Numbered from the stretch's first letter, positions 19,398-28,742 are shown. The stretch: DNA of 64,000 bases from Corynebacterium amycolatum (GCF_016889425.1 NZ_CP069513.1:248001-312000); one strand, 5' to 3'. Notes: a model not told the origin generated them from the sequence alone. Translations and numbers: made by a program.

Positions 19398-19713
19398 GGT
19401 GAATACCGCAACGGCATTTCACAGGTATTTTCTACGCGAATTCGCCCTAATTTTGTCTTTTTGGAAAAACTAAGGGCCTCTGCTGGGCTACCAATATCGA
19501 AAAATACCCGGATTGAACAGGTAAATTACGTCTACATATATAACTTGATTTAGGACGACTTAACTAGGCGTTCTTGTACCCTGCAAATGGGGTGGCAAGA
19601 AGTACGCCTCGCCATACTCAGCGCTCACCGTTCGTCGCTCACCGTTCGTCATGTTCACTGCCAGCGAAGGCAACTGCATTGCTAGTACCAGCGAGCTGAC
19701 GTATAGGTGGGGC
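19398..19713. other. Divergent intergenic region tmsA / SDR gene
   Basis: About 316 bases with no supported gene, AT-rich around 19520-19560 (minus-strand TATATAT) where a promoter for tmsA could lie. A perfect 14-bp tandem repeat GCTCACCGTTCGTC fills 19623-19636 and 19637-19650, just upstream of the SDR gene. Confidence 0.45.
19623..19650 (+). repeat. Two-copy 14-bp tandem repeat
   Basis: GCTCACCGTTCGTC occurs twice with no gap, about 64 bases upstream of the SDR start codon. Confidence 0.7.
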
Positions 19714-20361
19714 ATGGCTAAAAAAGTTATTGTTATCGGCGGCCACGGCAAGGTGGCCCAAATCGCTACTCCCCTACTCATCAATGAAGGCTACGAAGTA
19801 ACCTCAGTTATTCGTAACCCTGATCAGGTCTCGGACATTGAAGCGCTCGGTGCCACCCCAGCTGTCTATGACATCACCGAGCTCTCGACCGAGAAGTTCG
19901 CTGACCTGCTACGCGGCAATGATGCCGTCGTTTGGTCCGCTGGCGCAGGCGGCGGTTCATCAGAGCGCACCTACGCAATCGACCGCGATGCCGCAATCAC
20001 CTCGATGGCAGCTGCCAAGGCCGCCGGAGTTAACCGCTACGTAATGGTGTCCTACTTTGGTGCCGGCCCGAACCACGGAGTTCCTGAGGATAATTCCTTC
20101 TTTGCCTACGCCGAGGCCAAGGCCGCCGCGGATACAGCTTTGCGCGAATCTGACTTGGACTGGACAATCCTGGGACCGAGCACGCTGACCTTCGACGAAG
20201 GCCAGGATTCCATTGACACCGATGCCACAAAGGCCACAAAGGTTGCCCGTGCAACGGTTGCCAATGTCATCGCGCAGACCGTATTCAACGATCAAACGAT
20301 TGGTCGCACCATTAACTTCAATGAGGGCGATACCCCCATCTCAGAGGCGCTAAAGGCCTAG
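19714..20361 (+). CDS. NAD(P)-binding atypical SDR (NmrA/YwnB-like)
   Basis: A protein of 215 residues. The N-terminus has the nucleotide-binding motif VIVIGGHGKVAQIATPLLIN (GxxGxxG-type), then VIRNPDQVSDIEALGATPAV and VVWSAGAGGGSSE, with a YVMVSYFGA segment and the C-terminal EAKAAADTALRESDLDWTIL found in atypical short-chain reductases of the NAD(P)H-binding NmrA/YwnB type. The substrate is unknown. ATG at 19714 (AGGTGGGG upstream) is used in place of an in-frame ATG at 19651 that would precede the Rossmann start by 21 residues. It converges on the NCS1 permease gene. Confidence 0.8.
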   Translation: MAKKVIVIGGHGKVAQIATPLLINEGYEVTSVIRNPDQVSDIEALGATPAVYDITELSTEKFADLLRGNDAVVWSAGAGGGSSERTYAIDRDAAITSMAAAKAAGVNRYVMVSYFGAGPNHGVPEDNSFFAYAEAKAAADTALRESDLDWTILGPSTLTFDEGQDSIDTDATKATKVARATVANVIAQTVFNDQTIGRTINFNEGDTPISEALKA

Positions 20362-20370
20362 CGCCTCCTC

Positions 20371-22065
20371 TCAGGACGTTCGCACTGATGCGCTACGCCC
20401 CCGCCGCGATTGAGCCGGCATAACATGTCGGCCGTCGCGGTCCATTGTCAGTGCGAGCGAGGATATGTACTGCTCCGCGCCATCGTCGCCACGCTCCGCC
20501 GAAAGGATTACATCAGGTCGTTCGACCTGTTCACCGGTGATGACACAGGTGAAAGACTCATTGGATGGGTTCCCGTGCTCGTCGAAAAGCGGTGCGGCGA
20601 TGCCGTCGTCAAAGCGACGTCGGTAGTAGCGCCCCTTAGTCAGAATTGCCATCGTCGGCGTGACGACGAAGGCGATTGCTGCGGCGACGAGTGCGGAGTA
20701 CGGCACCAAGCTCTCGCCGAAAGCGCCGAAGTACATGGCGATTGAGATTGTCGCGGAAGCAACGAGCGAGGTAATGCCGACGGGGTTGAAGTCGTGAATC
20801 ATTCCGCGTCGGTAGTCGGGATAAATCGGCGAGATCTTCAGGACCCACTTGTTAATTGCAATGTCCGTAGCCACTGTGAAAATCCACGCAATGGCGAGGT
20901 TTGAGTAGAACCCCAGAACCGCATTGAGCATGGAGAACATGTCGAACTCCATAAGCGCCAGTGCGATGCCGAGATTGACGAAGACGAAGACAATGCGTCC
21001 CGGATAGGACTTTGCCACTCGCGTGTAGGCGTTAGTCCACGCCAGCGAGCCAGAGTATGCATTCGTGGCGTTGATCTTGATTTGGCTCATCACCACCAAG
21101 ACGACCGCCAGCGTGATTGCCAGCCACGTGGGCACCATTTCCTGGTACACCGTCATGAACTGATGCACTGGCTCAACGGCTTCGGTCATGCCGCCGCCGA
21201 CCACCGAAATCATGTAGACCGCGAGAAACACACCGATAATCTGCTTAGCTGCACCGAAGATAACCCATCCCGGCCCAGCCATGATGACCGAGGCCCACCA
21301 CGACGTGGCGTTGTCCTTTGTCTTCGGCGGCATGAAACGGATGTAGTCAATGTTCTCGGCAATCTGCGCCACCAGCGCCAAACACACACCGGCAGAAGCC
21401 ATCATTGCCGCCAGGCTAGGACCTTCTCCCTGCCCCTGATAATGCAAGAAAGCGTCCACGGAGTCAGGGTGCCTGACGACGAGATACACCATCGGTAGCA
21501 CCATCATGACTAGCCAGAGTGGGTTGGTCCACGTCTGCATCTTCTGTAGCGTCTTCATTCCGAAAACCACTACGGGGATGATGATGAGCACGCTCACCAG
21601 GTATCCCAGCCAAAGTGGTATCCCGAGCCCGAGCTTTAGGCCCTGGGCCATAATTGCGCCTTCGGTGGCGAAGAAGATGAATGTAAAAGTCGCGAAAATG
21701 ACGTTGGTGATTACGGAGCCGTAGTAGCCAAAGCCGGAACCGCGTGTGATGAGGTCGAGGTCGAGATTGAACTTTGCGGCGTAGATTGCCAGCGGCGCGC
21801 TGGAGAGAAAAATCAAGACTGCGGCGATGAGAATGCCAACCACAGCGTTTGTTGTTCCGTGAGCAATGCCGATTCCAGCACCGATGGAGAAGTCAGCCAA
21901 GTAGGCCATTCCTCCCAGTGCCGAGCCGGCAACTGCTACTGGTGTCCACGTTCGGTAGTGTCGTGGCGCGAATCGGAGCGGATAGTCGTCACCCAACTTC
22001 GATGACGACCCAGTATTTCCCGCCCTCCGCTTTCCCTGCTTAGCGTCGGCCATTGTGGTCGTCAT
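20371..22065 (-). CDS. NCS1-family nucleobase/allantoin-type permease
   Basis: A protein of 564 residues with about 12 hydrophobic segments. After a charged N-terminus (DDYPLRFAPRHYRTWTP), the motifs FSIGAGIGIAHGT, GSGFGYYGSVITNVIFATFT and KINATNAYSGSLAWTNAYTR are characteristic of NCS1 sodium- or proton-coupled symporters for purines, pyrimidines, allantoin or hydantoins. The C-terminal tail is cytoplasmic and ends in a basic stretch. The gene is divergent from the urease operon with 267 bases between, so it may import a urea-yielding or other nitrogen compound. That link is inference. Confidence 0.8.
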   Translation of the reverse strand: MTTTMADAKQGKRRAGNTGSSSKLGDDYPLRFAPRHYRTWTPVAVAGSALGGMAYLADFSIGAGIGIAHGTTNAVVGILIAAVLIFLSSAPLAIYAAKFNLDLDLITRGSGFGYYGSVITNVIFATFTFIFFATEGAIMAQGLKLGLGIPLWLGYLVSVLIIIPVVVFGMKTLQKMQTWTNPLWLVMMVLPMVYLVVRHPDSVDAFLHYQGQGEGPSLAAMMASAGVCLALVAQIAENIDYIRFMPPKTKDNATSWWASVIMAGPGWVIFGAAKQIIGVFLAVYMISVVGGGMTEAVEPVHQFMTVYQEMVPTWLAITLAVVLVVMSQIKINATNAYSGSLAWTNAYTRVAKSYPGRIVFVFVNLGIALALMEFDMFSMLNAVLGFYSNLAIAWIFTVATDIAINKWVLKISPIYPDYRRGMIHDFNPVGITSLVASATISIAMYFGAFGESLVPYSALVAAAIAFVVTPTMAILTKGRYYRRRFDDGIAAPLFDEHGNPSNESFTCVITGEQVERPDVILSAERGDDGAEQYISSLALTMDRDGRHVMPAQSRRGRSASVRTS

Positions 22066-22160
22066 GAGATACCCCTGATGTCAGTTCACGACAGCTACTT
22101 CCTTCAGCTACCCCACACCAGCCGCCCAACTATAGGCCGGTCATCAGCTGTAATGCTGCC

Positions 22161-22259
22161 CAGCAAATTGCTGCCTCAGCGCCGAAAACCCATACGGCTG
22201 GCTTAGGCATAGCCTGCAAGTAACCAGTCATGATTCGGTAGTGCAGCAATTATTTGCTG
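22161..22259. promoter_or_regulatory. Two palindromes in the permease-urease divergent promoter region
   Basis: CAGCAAATTGCTG (22161-22173) is a perfect palindrome around a central A, and CAGCAATTATTTGCTG (22244-22259) repeats the same half-sites with a longer spacer. The second lies just upstream of TATAGT (22270-22275), a possible ureA -10 element. The arrangement looks like an operator pair for one regulator serving both divergent genes. Confidence 0.45.
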
Positions 22260-22332
22260 TGAAATCAGATATAGTACGAACTGGCGTTGAGTCTCAATGA
22301 GCACACATTTTGAGCAGTTAGGCAGGTAACAC

Positions 22333-22641
22333 ATGCGCCTCACCCCGCGCGAGCAAGATAAACTCATGCTCTTTCTTGCAGCTCGTGTCGCCGAGCGACG
22401 AAAGAACCGCGGTCTAAAACTCAACCGGCCCGAAGCAGTAGCACTGATTAGCGATGCCGTCGTCGAAGCCGCCAGAGATGGTGTGACCGTGTCCGAAGCC
22501 ATGACCATTGGCACCGAGGTACTCGGACCTGACGATGTCCTCGATGGTGTCCGCGAGGCAATCATGCTGGTACAGGTCGAGGCCACCTTCACCGATGGCA
22601 CAAAGCTCGTATCCGTCCATGACCCAATTGGCGGCAAATAG
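22333..22641 (+). CDS. ureA: Urease gamma subunit
   Basis: A protein of 102 residues starting [20 protein letters not shown], followed by [20 protein letters not shown] and [20 protein letters not shown], the normal gamma-subunit sequence throughout. UreA is a structural chain of the (alpha-beta-gamma)3 urease that splits urea to ammonia and carbamate in the cytoplasm. AGGCAGG lies upstream of the ATG. Its TAG stop is immediately followed by the ATG of the CbiX-like gene, with no base between, so the two are translationally coupled. Confidence 0.95.
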   Translation: MRLTPREQDKLMLFLAARVAERRKNRGLKLNRPEAVALISDAVVEAARDGVTVSEAMTIGTEVLGPDDVLDGVREAIMLVQVEATFTDGTKLVSVHDPIGGK

Positions 22642-23571
22642 ATGGCAGCCCAGACCCCACGTATCCTCATCGCTCACTGCGGAGTCGATGCCAGCCCAGA
22701 GTTCATCACCACCGCAGTAGAGGGCCTCGACACTTTTGATCAGACCATCGTGACCTCCACAGGCACCGAGCTGCGCAGCACACTGGCGGATTTGGGCCGC
22801 GAGGACACCGAGAATCTCCATATCGTCGTTATGCCCATGACAAGTGGCCGCAATCTGCCACTCATCGCCGACACGGCCAAGACTTGTCAGTGGTTCAAGC
22901 GCAATCACTCGAATGTGCGCATTGCACTCGCGGCACCGCCGCTGGGTGCCACCACCACGCTGGCGTTTCTACGCGCAACGCTCCGGCGCGAGACCTCGGC
23001 CGACGATATCGCGGTCATATGTTCCGCTGCCATCGATCCGTTCGCGGACGCGGAGCTGTTCCGTATCGCTCGTCTGGCGTGGACGCACAGTTCTGGCGCC
23101 GATGTAGTGGTCGCGTTCGACGATGTCTACCCATCCGTCTCGCAGACGCTGGCACCGTATAAAGCCACGCTTGACGACGAGTCCTTGCGCCCAACCCGTC
23201 GGAGCACAGTAATCCGCGCTGATTTGCAGACAGCCGAGAATCAAAAACCACTCATCACCAGTACTGCACTGGCGACGGCCATCTCCCAGTCTGCTAAAAC
23301 CGCTCTGCATCTTTTGCAGTCGCATGATGATGACGGCATTGAGGCAGCATTACTTGCCGATCATGAGCACGGTTATGCCCATAGTCACGGCGAGGAGGAT
23401 GGCGGCCATGGACACAGTCACGGCCACGTGCATGGCCACGGTCATCATCACCACGGCCACGTGCATGGGCACAGTCACGGTCATGGTCACAACCATCATC
23501 ACCACCATCACAGCGCAGATGTCCACACTGAGTTTGACCTAGGAAATATCGATGCAGATGCAACCGAGTAA
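22642..23571 (+). CDS. CbiX-like (sirohydrochlorin chelatase fold) protein with His-rich tail, in urease operon
   Basis: A protein of 309 residues that I do not know from any described urease cluster. Residues 1-115 resemble the first half of CbiX/CfbA-type chelatases: [15 protein letters not shown] with a His at residue 12 where the metal-binding His sits, then [12 protein letters not shown] and [18 protein letters not shown]. Residues 120-230 look like a second, degenerate copy ([20 protein letters not shown]). From about 240 to 291 runs a tail with about 27 His residues in some 55, mixed with Gly and Ser. The second His expected after the SGR segment of classical CbiX appears to be Asn. 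It starts right after ureA and overlaps ureBC by 20 bases, and the operon lacks ureE. A nickel-binding or nickel-inserting role is inferred. Confidence 0.7.
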   Translation: MAAQTPRILIAHCGVDASPEFITTAVEGLDTFDQTIVTSTGTELRSTLADLGREDTENLHIVVMPMTSGRNLPLIADTAKTCQWFKRNHSNVRIALAAPPLGATTTLAFLRATLRRETSADDIAVICSAAIDPFADAELFRIARLAWTHSSGADVVVAFDDVYPSVSQTLAPYKATLDDESLRPTRRSTVIRADLQTAENQKPLITSTALATAISQSAKTALHLLQSHDDDGIEAALLADHEHGYAHSHGEEDGGHGHSHGHVHGHGHHHHGHVHGHSHGHGHNHHHHHHSADVHTEFDLGNIDADATE

Positions 23572-25684
23572 CAACACAGATTGTCGACAAATAGTTCTGA
23601 ATAAAGGCCGCCGCGCTCTGCGACTAAAGGTGGCCAATACCGGCGACCGCGCAATCCAGGTCGGTTCTCACTATCACTTCTTCGAAGCCAATGCGGCCCT
23701 TTGCTTTGATCGCCATCAGGCCTGGGGAATGCACCTAAATATCCCCGCCGGCCTGGCAGTGCGCTTTGAACCCGGCGATACCAAGACGGTCACACTGGTC
23801 GACTTCGGTGGAGACCGCATTATCCACGGCTTCGCGGGGATGACTGAGGGCCCGCTGGATGATGAAGCCACTCGGGAAGCTGCCTTTCAGCGAATTGCCG
23901 ACTACGGTTTTGCGCACGAGCCTGCAGAACCGATGCCAGTTGCCGCGGATGAGGAAACGACGATCAGCTCGTCGAGATACGCGGAGCTCTCCGGCCCCAC
24001 AACCGGCGATGTAGTACCGCTGGCGGATACCAATCTGGTCATTCGAATCGAGAAGGACTACACGGCCAACTTCCCCGGCGACGAGTCCATCTATGGCGGC
24101 GGTAAGTCCATCCGTGACGGCATGGCCCAAGATCCGCAGGCAACTCGCGCACAAGGCACGCCCGATACGGTTATTACGAGCGCGATTATTGTTGATGCTC
24201 TCCTGGGCGTCGTCAAGGCAGACGTGGGTCTGCGAGATGGCAAGATTGTCGCAATTGGTAAGTCGGGCAACCCGCATACGCAGGACGGAGTTCACCCCGA
24301 CCTGGTCATTGGTGCTGGTACCGAGGTTATTGCCGGTGAGCATCGACTGCTGACGGCCGGTGGCATCGATACGCACATCCACTACCTGGCACCGCAGCAG
24401 GCCGAAGAGGGTCTCTCCAACGGCATTACGACGTTCTTCGGTGGCGGTACCGGGCCTGCGGAGGGGTCAAAGGGCACGACGTGTACGCCTGGTCAATTCC
24501 ATATTCACACCATGCTGCGCGCGGCAGAGGGTCTGCCGGTCAATGCTGGTTTCCTGGGCAAGGGTTCGGGCAGTCAGCCGGACGCGCTGGTTGAACAGCT
24601 ACTCGCTGGCGCTGCCGGGCTCAAGATTCACGAGGACTGGGGCGCGACACCTGCGACTATTCACAATGCGCTGGACATCTGCGATAAGTACGACGTTCAG
24701 CTGGCCATCCACACGGATACGCTCAACGAGTCAGGTTTCTTCGAGGACACGCGCAAAGCCATTGGTGACCAGACCATCCACACCTTCCACTCTGAAGGCG
24801 CCGGTGGCGGTCACGCCCCGGACATTTTGAAGGTCACGGCGATTCCGAATGTTCTGCCGGCTTCGACGAACCCGACGCTGCCCTACTCCATCAACAGCGC
24901 CGAAGAACTGCTGGATATGGTGATGGTCTGTCATCACCTTTCCCACTCGGTGCCGGAAGATGTCGCTTTTGCCGATTCGCGTGTTCGACCTGAGACCATC
25001 GCAGCTGAAACCGTGCTCCATGACATGGGCATCATTTCCATTTTCTCCTCCGATTCGCAGGCGATGGGACGAGTCGGCGAGTCCTTCACGCGCGCATTCC
25101 AGACTGCTCATCACTGCCGCGCCCAGCTCGGCCCACTTCCCGGTGCTGATGAAACCAATGGCGATGACAATGAACGCGTCCTGCGCTACTTGGCGAAGCT
25201 GACCATCAATCCCGCCATTTCCGCTGGAATTGATGACTATCTGGGTTCGGTGGAAGTCGGCAAGATTGCGGATTTGGTGCTGTGGCCAATCGATTCCTTT
25301 GCCGCAAAACCGGATGTGGTTCTGCGCTCCGGGGTAATCTGCTGGTCACAAATGGGCGATCCCAATGCATCCATCCCGACTCCTGAACCCTGCTATTTCC
25401 GCAATATGTTCGGCAATTACGGTTCCGCTCTCACGGCTACTCGCATTACCTTCATGTCCCAGGCCGCAATTGATGCCGGTGTGCCGGAAGAGCTCGGTTT
25501 GCAAAGCCGTGTTCTGCCGGTAAAGGACTGCCGCGGAATTGGCAAGGCAAACATGGTGCGAAACAACACTCTGGCCAAGATTGACGTCGATCCGGAAACC
25601 TATGTGGTCACCGTCGATGGCGAGCCCGTCAGCATCGAGCCTGCCCAGGAGCTTCCGCTAACGCGCCTGCACTATCTCTTCTAG
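23552..25684 (+). CDS. ureBC: Fused urease beta-alpha subunit (UreB-UreC)
   Basis: A single open frame of 710 residues. Residues about 10-95 are the beta chain ([20 protein letters not shown], then [17 protein letters not shown]). After a linker of about 40 residues the alpha chain begins ([20 protein letters not shown]). All metal and catalytic residues are present: H275 and H277 in DTHIH, carbamylated Lys K358 and H360 in [10 protein letters not shown]387 in AIHTDT, the His in TFHSEG, the catalytic His in VCHHLS (461/462), and D501 in SSDSQAMG. Separate ureB and ureC are the rule in actinobacteria; Helicobacter fuses gamma to beta instead. The gene overlaps the preceding one by 20 bases. 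A second ATG lies two codons in. Confidence 0.93.
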   Translation: MQMQPSNNTDCRQIVLNKGRRALRLKVANTGDRAIQVGSHYHFFEANAALCFDRHQAWGMHLNIPAGLAVRFEPGDTKTVTLVDFGGDRIIHGFAGMTEGPLDDEATREAAFQRIADYGFAHEPAEPMPVAADEETTISSSRYAELSGPTTGDVVPLADTNLVIRIEKDYTANFPGDESIYGGGKSIRDGMAQDPQATRAQGTPDTVITSAIIVDALLGVVKADVGLRDGKIVAIGKSGNPHTQDGVHPDLVIGAGTEVIAGEHRLLTAGGIDTHIHYLAPQQAEEGLSNGITTFFGGGTGPAEGSKGTTCTPGQFHIHTMLRAAEGLPVNAGFLGKGSGSQPDALVEQLLAGAAGLKIHEDWGATPATIHNALDICDKYDVQLAIHTDTLNESGFFEDTRKAIGDQTIHTFHSEGAGGGHAPDILKVTAIPNVLPASTNPTLPYSINSAEELLDMVMVCHHLSHSVPEDVAFADSRVRPETIAAETVLHDMGIISIFSSDSQAMGRVGESFTRAFQTAHHCRAQLGPLPGADETNGDDNERVLRYLAKLTINPAISAGIDDYLGSVEVGKIADLVLWPIDSFAAKPDVVLRSGVICWSQMGDPNASIPTPEPCYFRNMFGNYGSALTATRITFMSQAAIDAGVPEELGLQSRVLPVKDCRGIGKANMVRNNTLAKIDVDPETYVVTVDGEPVSIEPAQELPLTRLHYLF

Positions 25685-25693
25685 GCTCTGGTG

Positions 25694-26401
25694 ATGAGCT
25701 TGACTTCGTCGTTTTACCAGGCCTTGCAGTGGTCTGACACCGCATTCCCCTCCGGTCGCTATACGCTGTCGCATGGTCTCGAGGGGCTGGTCGCCGAGGG
25801 GATCGTCGGCAAGCGTGACGAGGCAGCACTTGCCACCGTCGCCGAGGACATGTTGCGTTATTCCTTCGCGCCGGTCGATCTGGCTGCGCATTTTCGCACG
25901 TGGGAGCAGGATTCGGTCGCTGGGATAATGCGAATCGACGCGATGGTGCATGCGGCACGACCGACGTTTTCGCAGCGGAGGGGCAGCGTGCGCGTCGGCA
26001 AGCAGATGCTGTTTATGGCGCGTGAGTTAGGGCTTGACGACGATACCCTGCGCGCGTATTCGAAAGCGGTGAGCAGCCCGGATGCGTCCAGCCGCTTGGC
26101 GTATGGGCACAGCCCGGTGGTGATGGCGTTGATTCATCGGTCCGCTGGACTGGATTCCGATGAGGCGGCGCAGGCCGAGGCCTTTGGTTTCGTCTCTGCT
26201 GTGGCATCAGCGGCGGTGCGATTGCAGGTGGCTGATTTTGTCGGTGCGCAGCGTCTGATTCGACAGCTGGCTCCAGTGGTCACGGAGGTTGTTGAGACTT
26301 CGCGGACGATTGGCACCGACGATATTGGTGCCTGTACGCCGCTGTTAGATATTGCCTCTGCGCGCCACGAGACTGCGGCGGCCCGATTGTTTATTACCTA
26401 A
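25694..26401 (+). CDS. ureF: Urease accessory protein UreF
   Basis: A protein of 235 residues, slightly longer than average. It has the UreF opening FYQALQWSDTAFPSGRYTLS, followed by HGLEGLVAEGIV and, near the C-terminus, VVTEVVETSRTIGTDDIGAC with CTPLLDIASARHET. UreF joins UreD and UreG in the complex that delivers carbon dioxide and nickel to apo-urease. ATG at 25694 is used; a GTG three bases upstream is an alternative. It follows ureBC after nine bases and precedes ureG by 63. Confidence 0.9.
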   Translation: MSLTSSFYQALQWSDTAFPSGRYTLSHGLEGLVAEGIVGKRDEAALATVAEDMLRYSFAPVDLAAHFRTWEQDSVAGIMRIDAMVHAARPTFSQRRGSVRVGKQMLFMARELGLDDDTLRAYSKAVSSPDASSRLAYGHSPVVMALIHRSAGLDSDEAAQAEAFGFVSAVASAAVRLQVADFVGAQRLIRQLAPVVTEVVETSRTIGTDDIGACTPLLDIASARHETAAARLFIT

Positions 26402-26464
26402 AGCTCGGCTTTTGGCCTCTGACAAGCAACTAGCAAGTTAACTATTAAGAAGGAATTTTTGACA

Positions 26465-27100
26465 ATGGTTTTTCACGTTGGCATTGGTGGACCAGTCGGC
26501 TCCGGCAAGACGGCCTTGATTGAAACGCTCGTACCTGAGCTGATTTCCCGTGGTTTCACACCGGGCATCATTACCAATGACATCTACACCCAAGAGGATG
26601 CTCATCACATCCGGCAGGCGCTGGACGGCGTGGTCGACTCCTCGCGCATTATCGGTGTGGAGACAGGCTCGTGCCCACACACTGCGGTGCGCGATGATCC
26701 CACTATGAACCTCATGGCCAGCGCCGAGTTGCTGGAGGAGCACCCAGATATCGACATTGTTTTCTACGAATCCGGTGGCGATAACCTCACGCTGACTTTC
26801 TCACCTGCACTGGCGGACCTATTTGTCTTTGTGCTCGATACCGCCGAGGGGCAGAAGATGCCGAAGAAGCGTGGCCCTGGCATCACGGACTCCGATGTTC
26901 TTGTCATTAACAAGATTGACATCGCGCCCTATGTCCGCTGCGATGTGGACCAGATGCACACTGATGCGCTTGCCGTGCGCTCTGACAAGCCGGTCATGCT
27001 GACCAATTGTCTAGACGGCTCCGGCATTGCGGAGTTCGCCGATCTCATTGAGGCTGCGGCGAAGTCTGCGTCGGTTGATTCCTCCTCTGACCAGGCATAA
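26465..27100 (+). CDS. ureG: Urease accessory GTPase UreG
   Basis: A protein of 211 residues with the SIMIBI-type P-loop GGPVGSGKTALIETLV (about residue 8), the metal-site CPH motif in GVETGSCPHTAVRDDPTMN, ESGGDNLTLTFSPAL and the base-specificity motif VINKIDIAPYV. UreG hydrolyses GTP to power nickel insertion; the CPH Cys and His bind nickel between two UreG chains. ATG at 26465 has AAGGA nine bases upstream; a TTG at 26459 is unlikely. Without ureE, nickel must come to UreG from another donor, perhaps the His-rich CbiX-like protein. Confidence 0.95.
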   Translation: MVFHVGIGGPVGSGKTALIETLVPELISRGFTPGIITNDIYTQEDAHHIRQALDGVVDSSRIIGVETGSCPHTAVRDDPTMNLMASAELLEEHPDIDIVFYESGGDNLTLTFSPALADLFVFVLDTAEGQKMPKKRGPGITDSDVLVINKIDIAPYVRCDVDQMHTDALAVRSDKPVMLTNCLDGSGIAEFADLIEAAAKSASVDSSSDQA

Positions 27101-27102
27101 CC

Positions 27103-27930
27103 ATGCTACGACCTGGCAAGGACGGCTTACTCGACCTGGAGATTCTGCCTGCTGGCCCCGGTACCCGGCGTGTTCGTGCACCGCTGTCTCTGGGGCGCAT
27201 TCTCCATTCCGACCCGTCCTTCCCCGATGCCCACGTGGTCTATATTCGTGCCACCGGCGGCGGTCTCGCCCAGGGCGACCATGTTCGCCAGCGGATACAG
27301 GTTCGAAGTGGCGCACATGCGATTGTCACCTCTCAGGCGGCTACTCGAGTGCACTCAATGACCAGCGGCTACGCCGAACAGCTGACTGAATTCACGGTTG
27401 AGCCGGATGCCGTCCTCGAATACCTGCCGGACCCGGCAATTCCTTCGCGTGATTGCCACTTCCGCCAGCACACAAAGGTGACTGTCTCCCCCGGTGCTAC
27501 TGCAATTGTCGGCGACTGCTTTACCGCTGGTCGCGTCGCTCACGGAGAGCTCCACGATGCCGCCGAGATTGATCTGCGTGCAGAGTTACACGCGCACGAC
27601 AGTGTTCCCGCATTTATCGAAAAGGCTCACTATCTCGGCAAACGCGACCTCTCCTCGCCCATCGCGCATGGCAACTACCGCGCCTGGGCAAACCTCTGGG
27701 TCATATGTTCGCCACCGCTTGTCGACGATGTCCTTACCTCTTGGCAGGACTATCCACACAGCGACACTGCCCCGCTTATCGGCGCGTCTTCACTTCCCGA
27801 TGGCCTTGGCATCTGGGCCAGGTTCATGGGCAATTCAATCGAGCATGTAACAGACGCTCAACATGATTACTGGAATCTAGCGCGGCGCATAGTCCTTAAT
27901 GCACCGGCGTTTTCGCTGCGCAAGATGTAG
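27103..27930 (+). CDS. ureD: Urease accessory protein UreD
   Basis: A protein of 275 residues with the UreD motifs YIRATGGGLAQGDHVRQRIQ, IVTSQAATRVHSMTSGYAEQ and YLPDPAIPSRDCHFRQHTKV, then GRVAHGELHDAAEID. UreD binds apo-urease and forms a tunnel that carries nickel from UreG. It starts two bases after the ureG stop and is the last urease gene, in the final position usual for actinobacteria. A nested inverted repeat follows its stop. Confidence 0.9.
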   Translation: MLRPGKDGLLDLEILPAGPGTRRVRAPLSLGRILHSDPSFPDAHVVYIRATGGGLAQGDHVRQRIQVRSGAHAIVTSQAATRVHSMTSGYAEQLTEFTVEPDAVLEYLPDPAIPSRDCHFRQHTKVTVSPGATAIVGDCFTAGRVAHGELHDAAEIDLRAELHAHDSVPAFIEKAHYLGKRDLSSPIAHGNYRAWANLWVICSPPLVDDVLTSWQDYPHSDTAPLIGASSLPDGLGIWARFMGNSIEHVTDAQHDYWNLARRIVLNAPAFSLRKM

Positions 27931-27995
27931 CACGTCGCGAGTGCCGCGGTAGTCATCTGCTTTCCCGCCCCCACCGCGGCCCCGGGGTGCGTGCT
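27929..27995. terminator. Nested inverted repeat between ureD and the amidotransferase gene
   Basis: AGCACG (27929-27934) pairs with CGTGCT (27990-27995) and, inside, CCGCGGT (27944-27950) pairs with ACCGCGG (27973-27979). It lies between convergent genes, fitting a shared terminator, but no U-run is present. Confidence 0.4.
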
Positions 27996-28016
27996 GTGTC
28001 TAATCAGGCAGCCTGC

Positions 28017-28742
28017 TTAGACACCCGCATCAACACTGCAGGCACGCTTGGGCTGATTGGCACCCACCTGCTCGACGAATGCCGCAATCAACGCACGCCC
28101 ATTGGCTTCCACCTGCTTATCGACGGCTCGGAGCTTGGCCACAATCGCCTCCGAATCCGTGCCATTGGTCTTTGACCATTCCTCCACTAACTCTGGGGTG
28201 GCCTCTGGGTGGAACTGCACACCGACGATGCTGCCAAGCCGGAAGGCTTGGACGGGGCATGGCTCACCAGTGGCCAGTAACGTCGCCTGCGGTGGGAGTA
28301 CATCGACTGCGTCAAAGTGGGACTCTGCCACCTCGAAGGTTGTAGGTAGCGCACCGAGAAGTGGATCGCACGCACCTTCCGAGGTCAACGTGACCTCCGC
28401 TGCGCCTTCTTGACCTTGACCAGGTGCTGCCACTGTCACCGTACCGCCAAAGCAATTGGCAATGATTTGGTGTCCGAGGCAGATACCGATAACGGGAATG
28501 TGGGTGGTAAGAGCGTCGTCAAGCAGTGTGCGTAGTGCGGGCAGCCACGGTGCCTTTTCTTCATTGAGGGCGTCCATTGCGCCGCCCAGAATGATAATGC
28601 CCTCGCCGCAGTCAGTGATTGCCGGAACTGGTTCGCGACATAGGCGGACGGTGGTGTACGTTGCTCCGATTTCTTCGAGCCATGGTGCGATTCGGCCGAT
28701 GGGGACTGTCGGATCGGGTTGGATGATGGTGATTTCAGTCAT
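28017..28742 (-). CDS. Class I glutamine amidotransferase domain protein
   Basis: A protein of 241 residues made of a single GATase1 domain. The nucleophile elbow is VIGICLGHQIIANCFGG and the catalytic His-Glu pair lies in VGVQFHPEATPELVEEW. It resembles free-standing GMP-synthase-like amidotransferases found near amino-acid or glutathione-type metabolism; the acceptor substrate is unknown. ATG at 28742 has GAGAGG about eight bases upstream and is preferred to a GTG three codons earlier. A GTACG-AA-CGTAC palindrome lies about 40 bases upstream. It converges on ureD. Confidence 0.8.
   Translation of the reverse strand: MTEITIIQPDPTVPIGRIAPWLEEIGATYTTVRLCREPVPAITDCGEGIIILGGAMDALNEEKAPWLPALRTLLDDALTTHIPVIGICLGHQIIANCFGGTVTVAAPGQGQEGAAEVTLTSEGACDPLLGALPTTFEVAESHFDAVDVLPPQATLLATGEPCPVQAFRLGSIVGVQFHPEATPELVEEWSKTNGTDSEAIVAKLRAVDKQVEANGRALIAAFVEQVGANQPKRACSVDAGV

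Noticed and set aside
23385..23520. Repetitive CAC/CAT tract that could look like a repeat array
   Set aside because: It encodes the His-rich tail of the CbiX-like protein in frame; spacing is irregular and there is no CRISPR-like spacer pattern.
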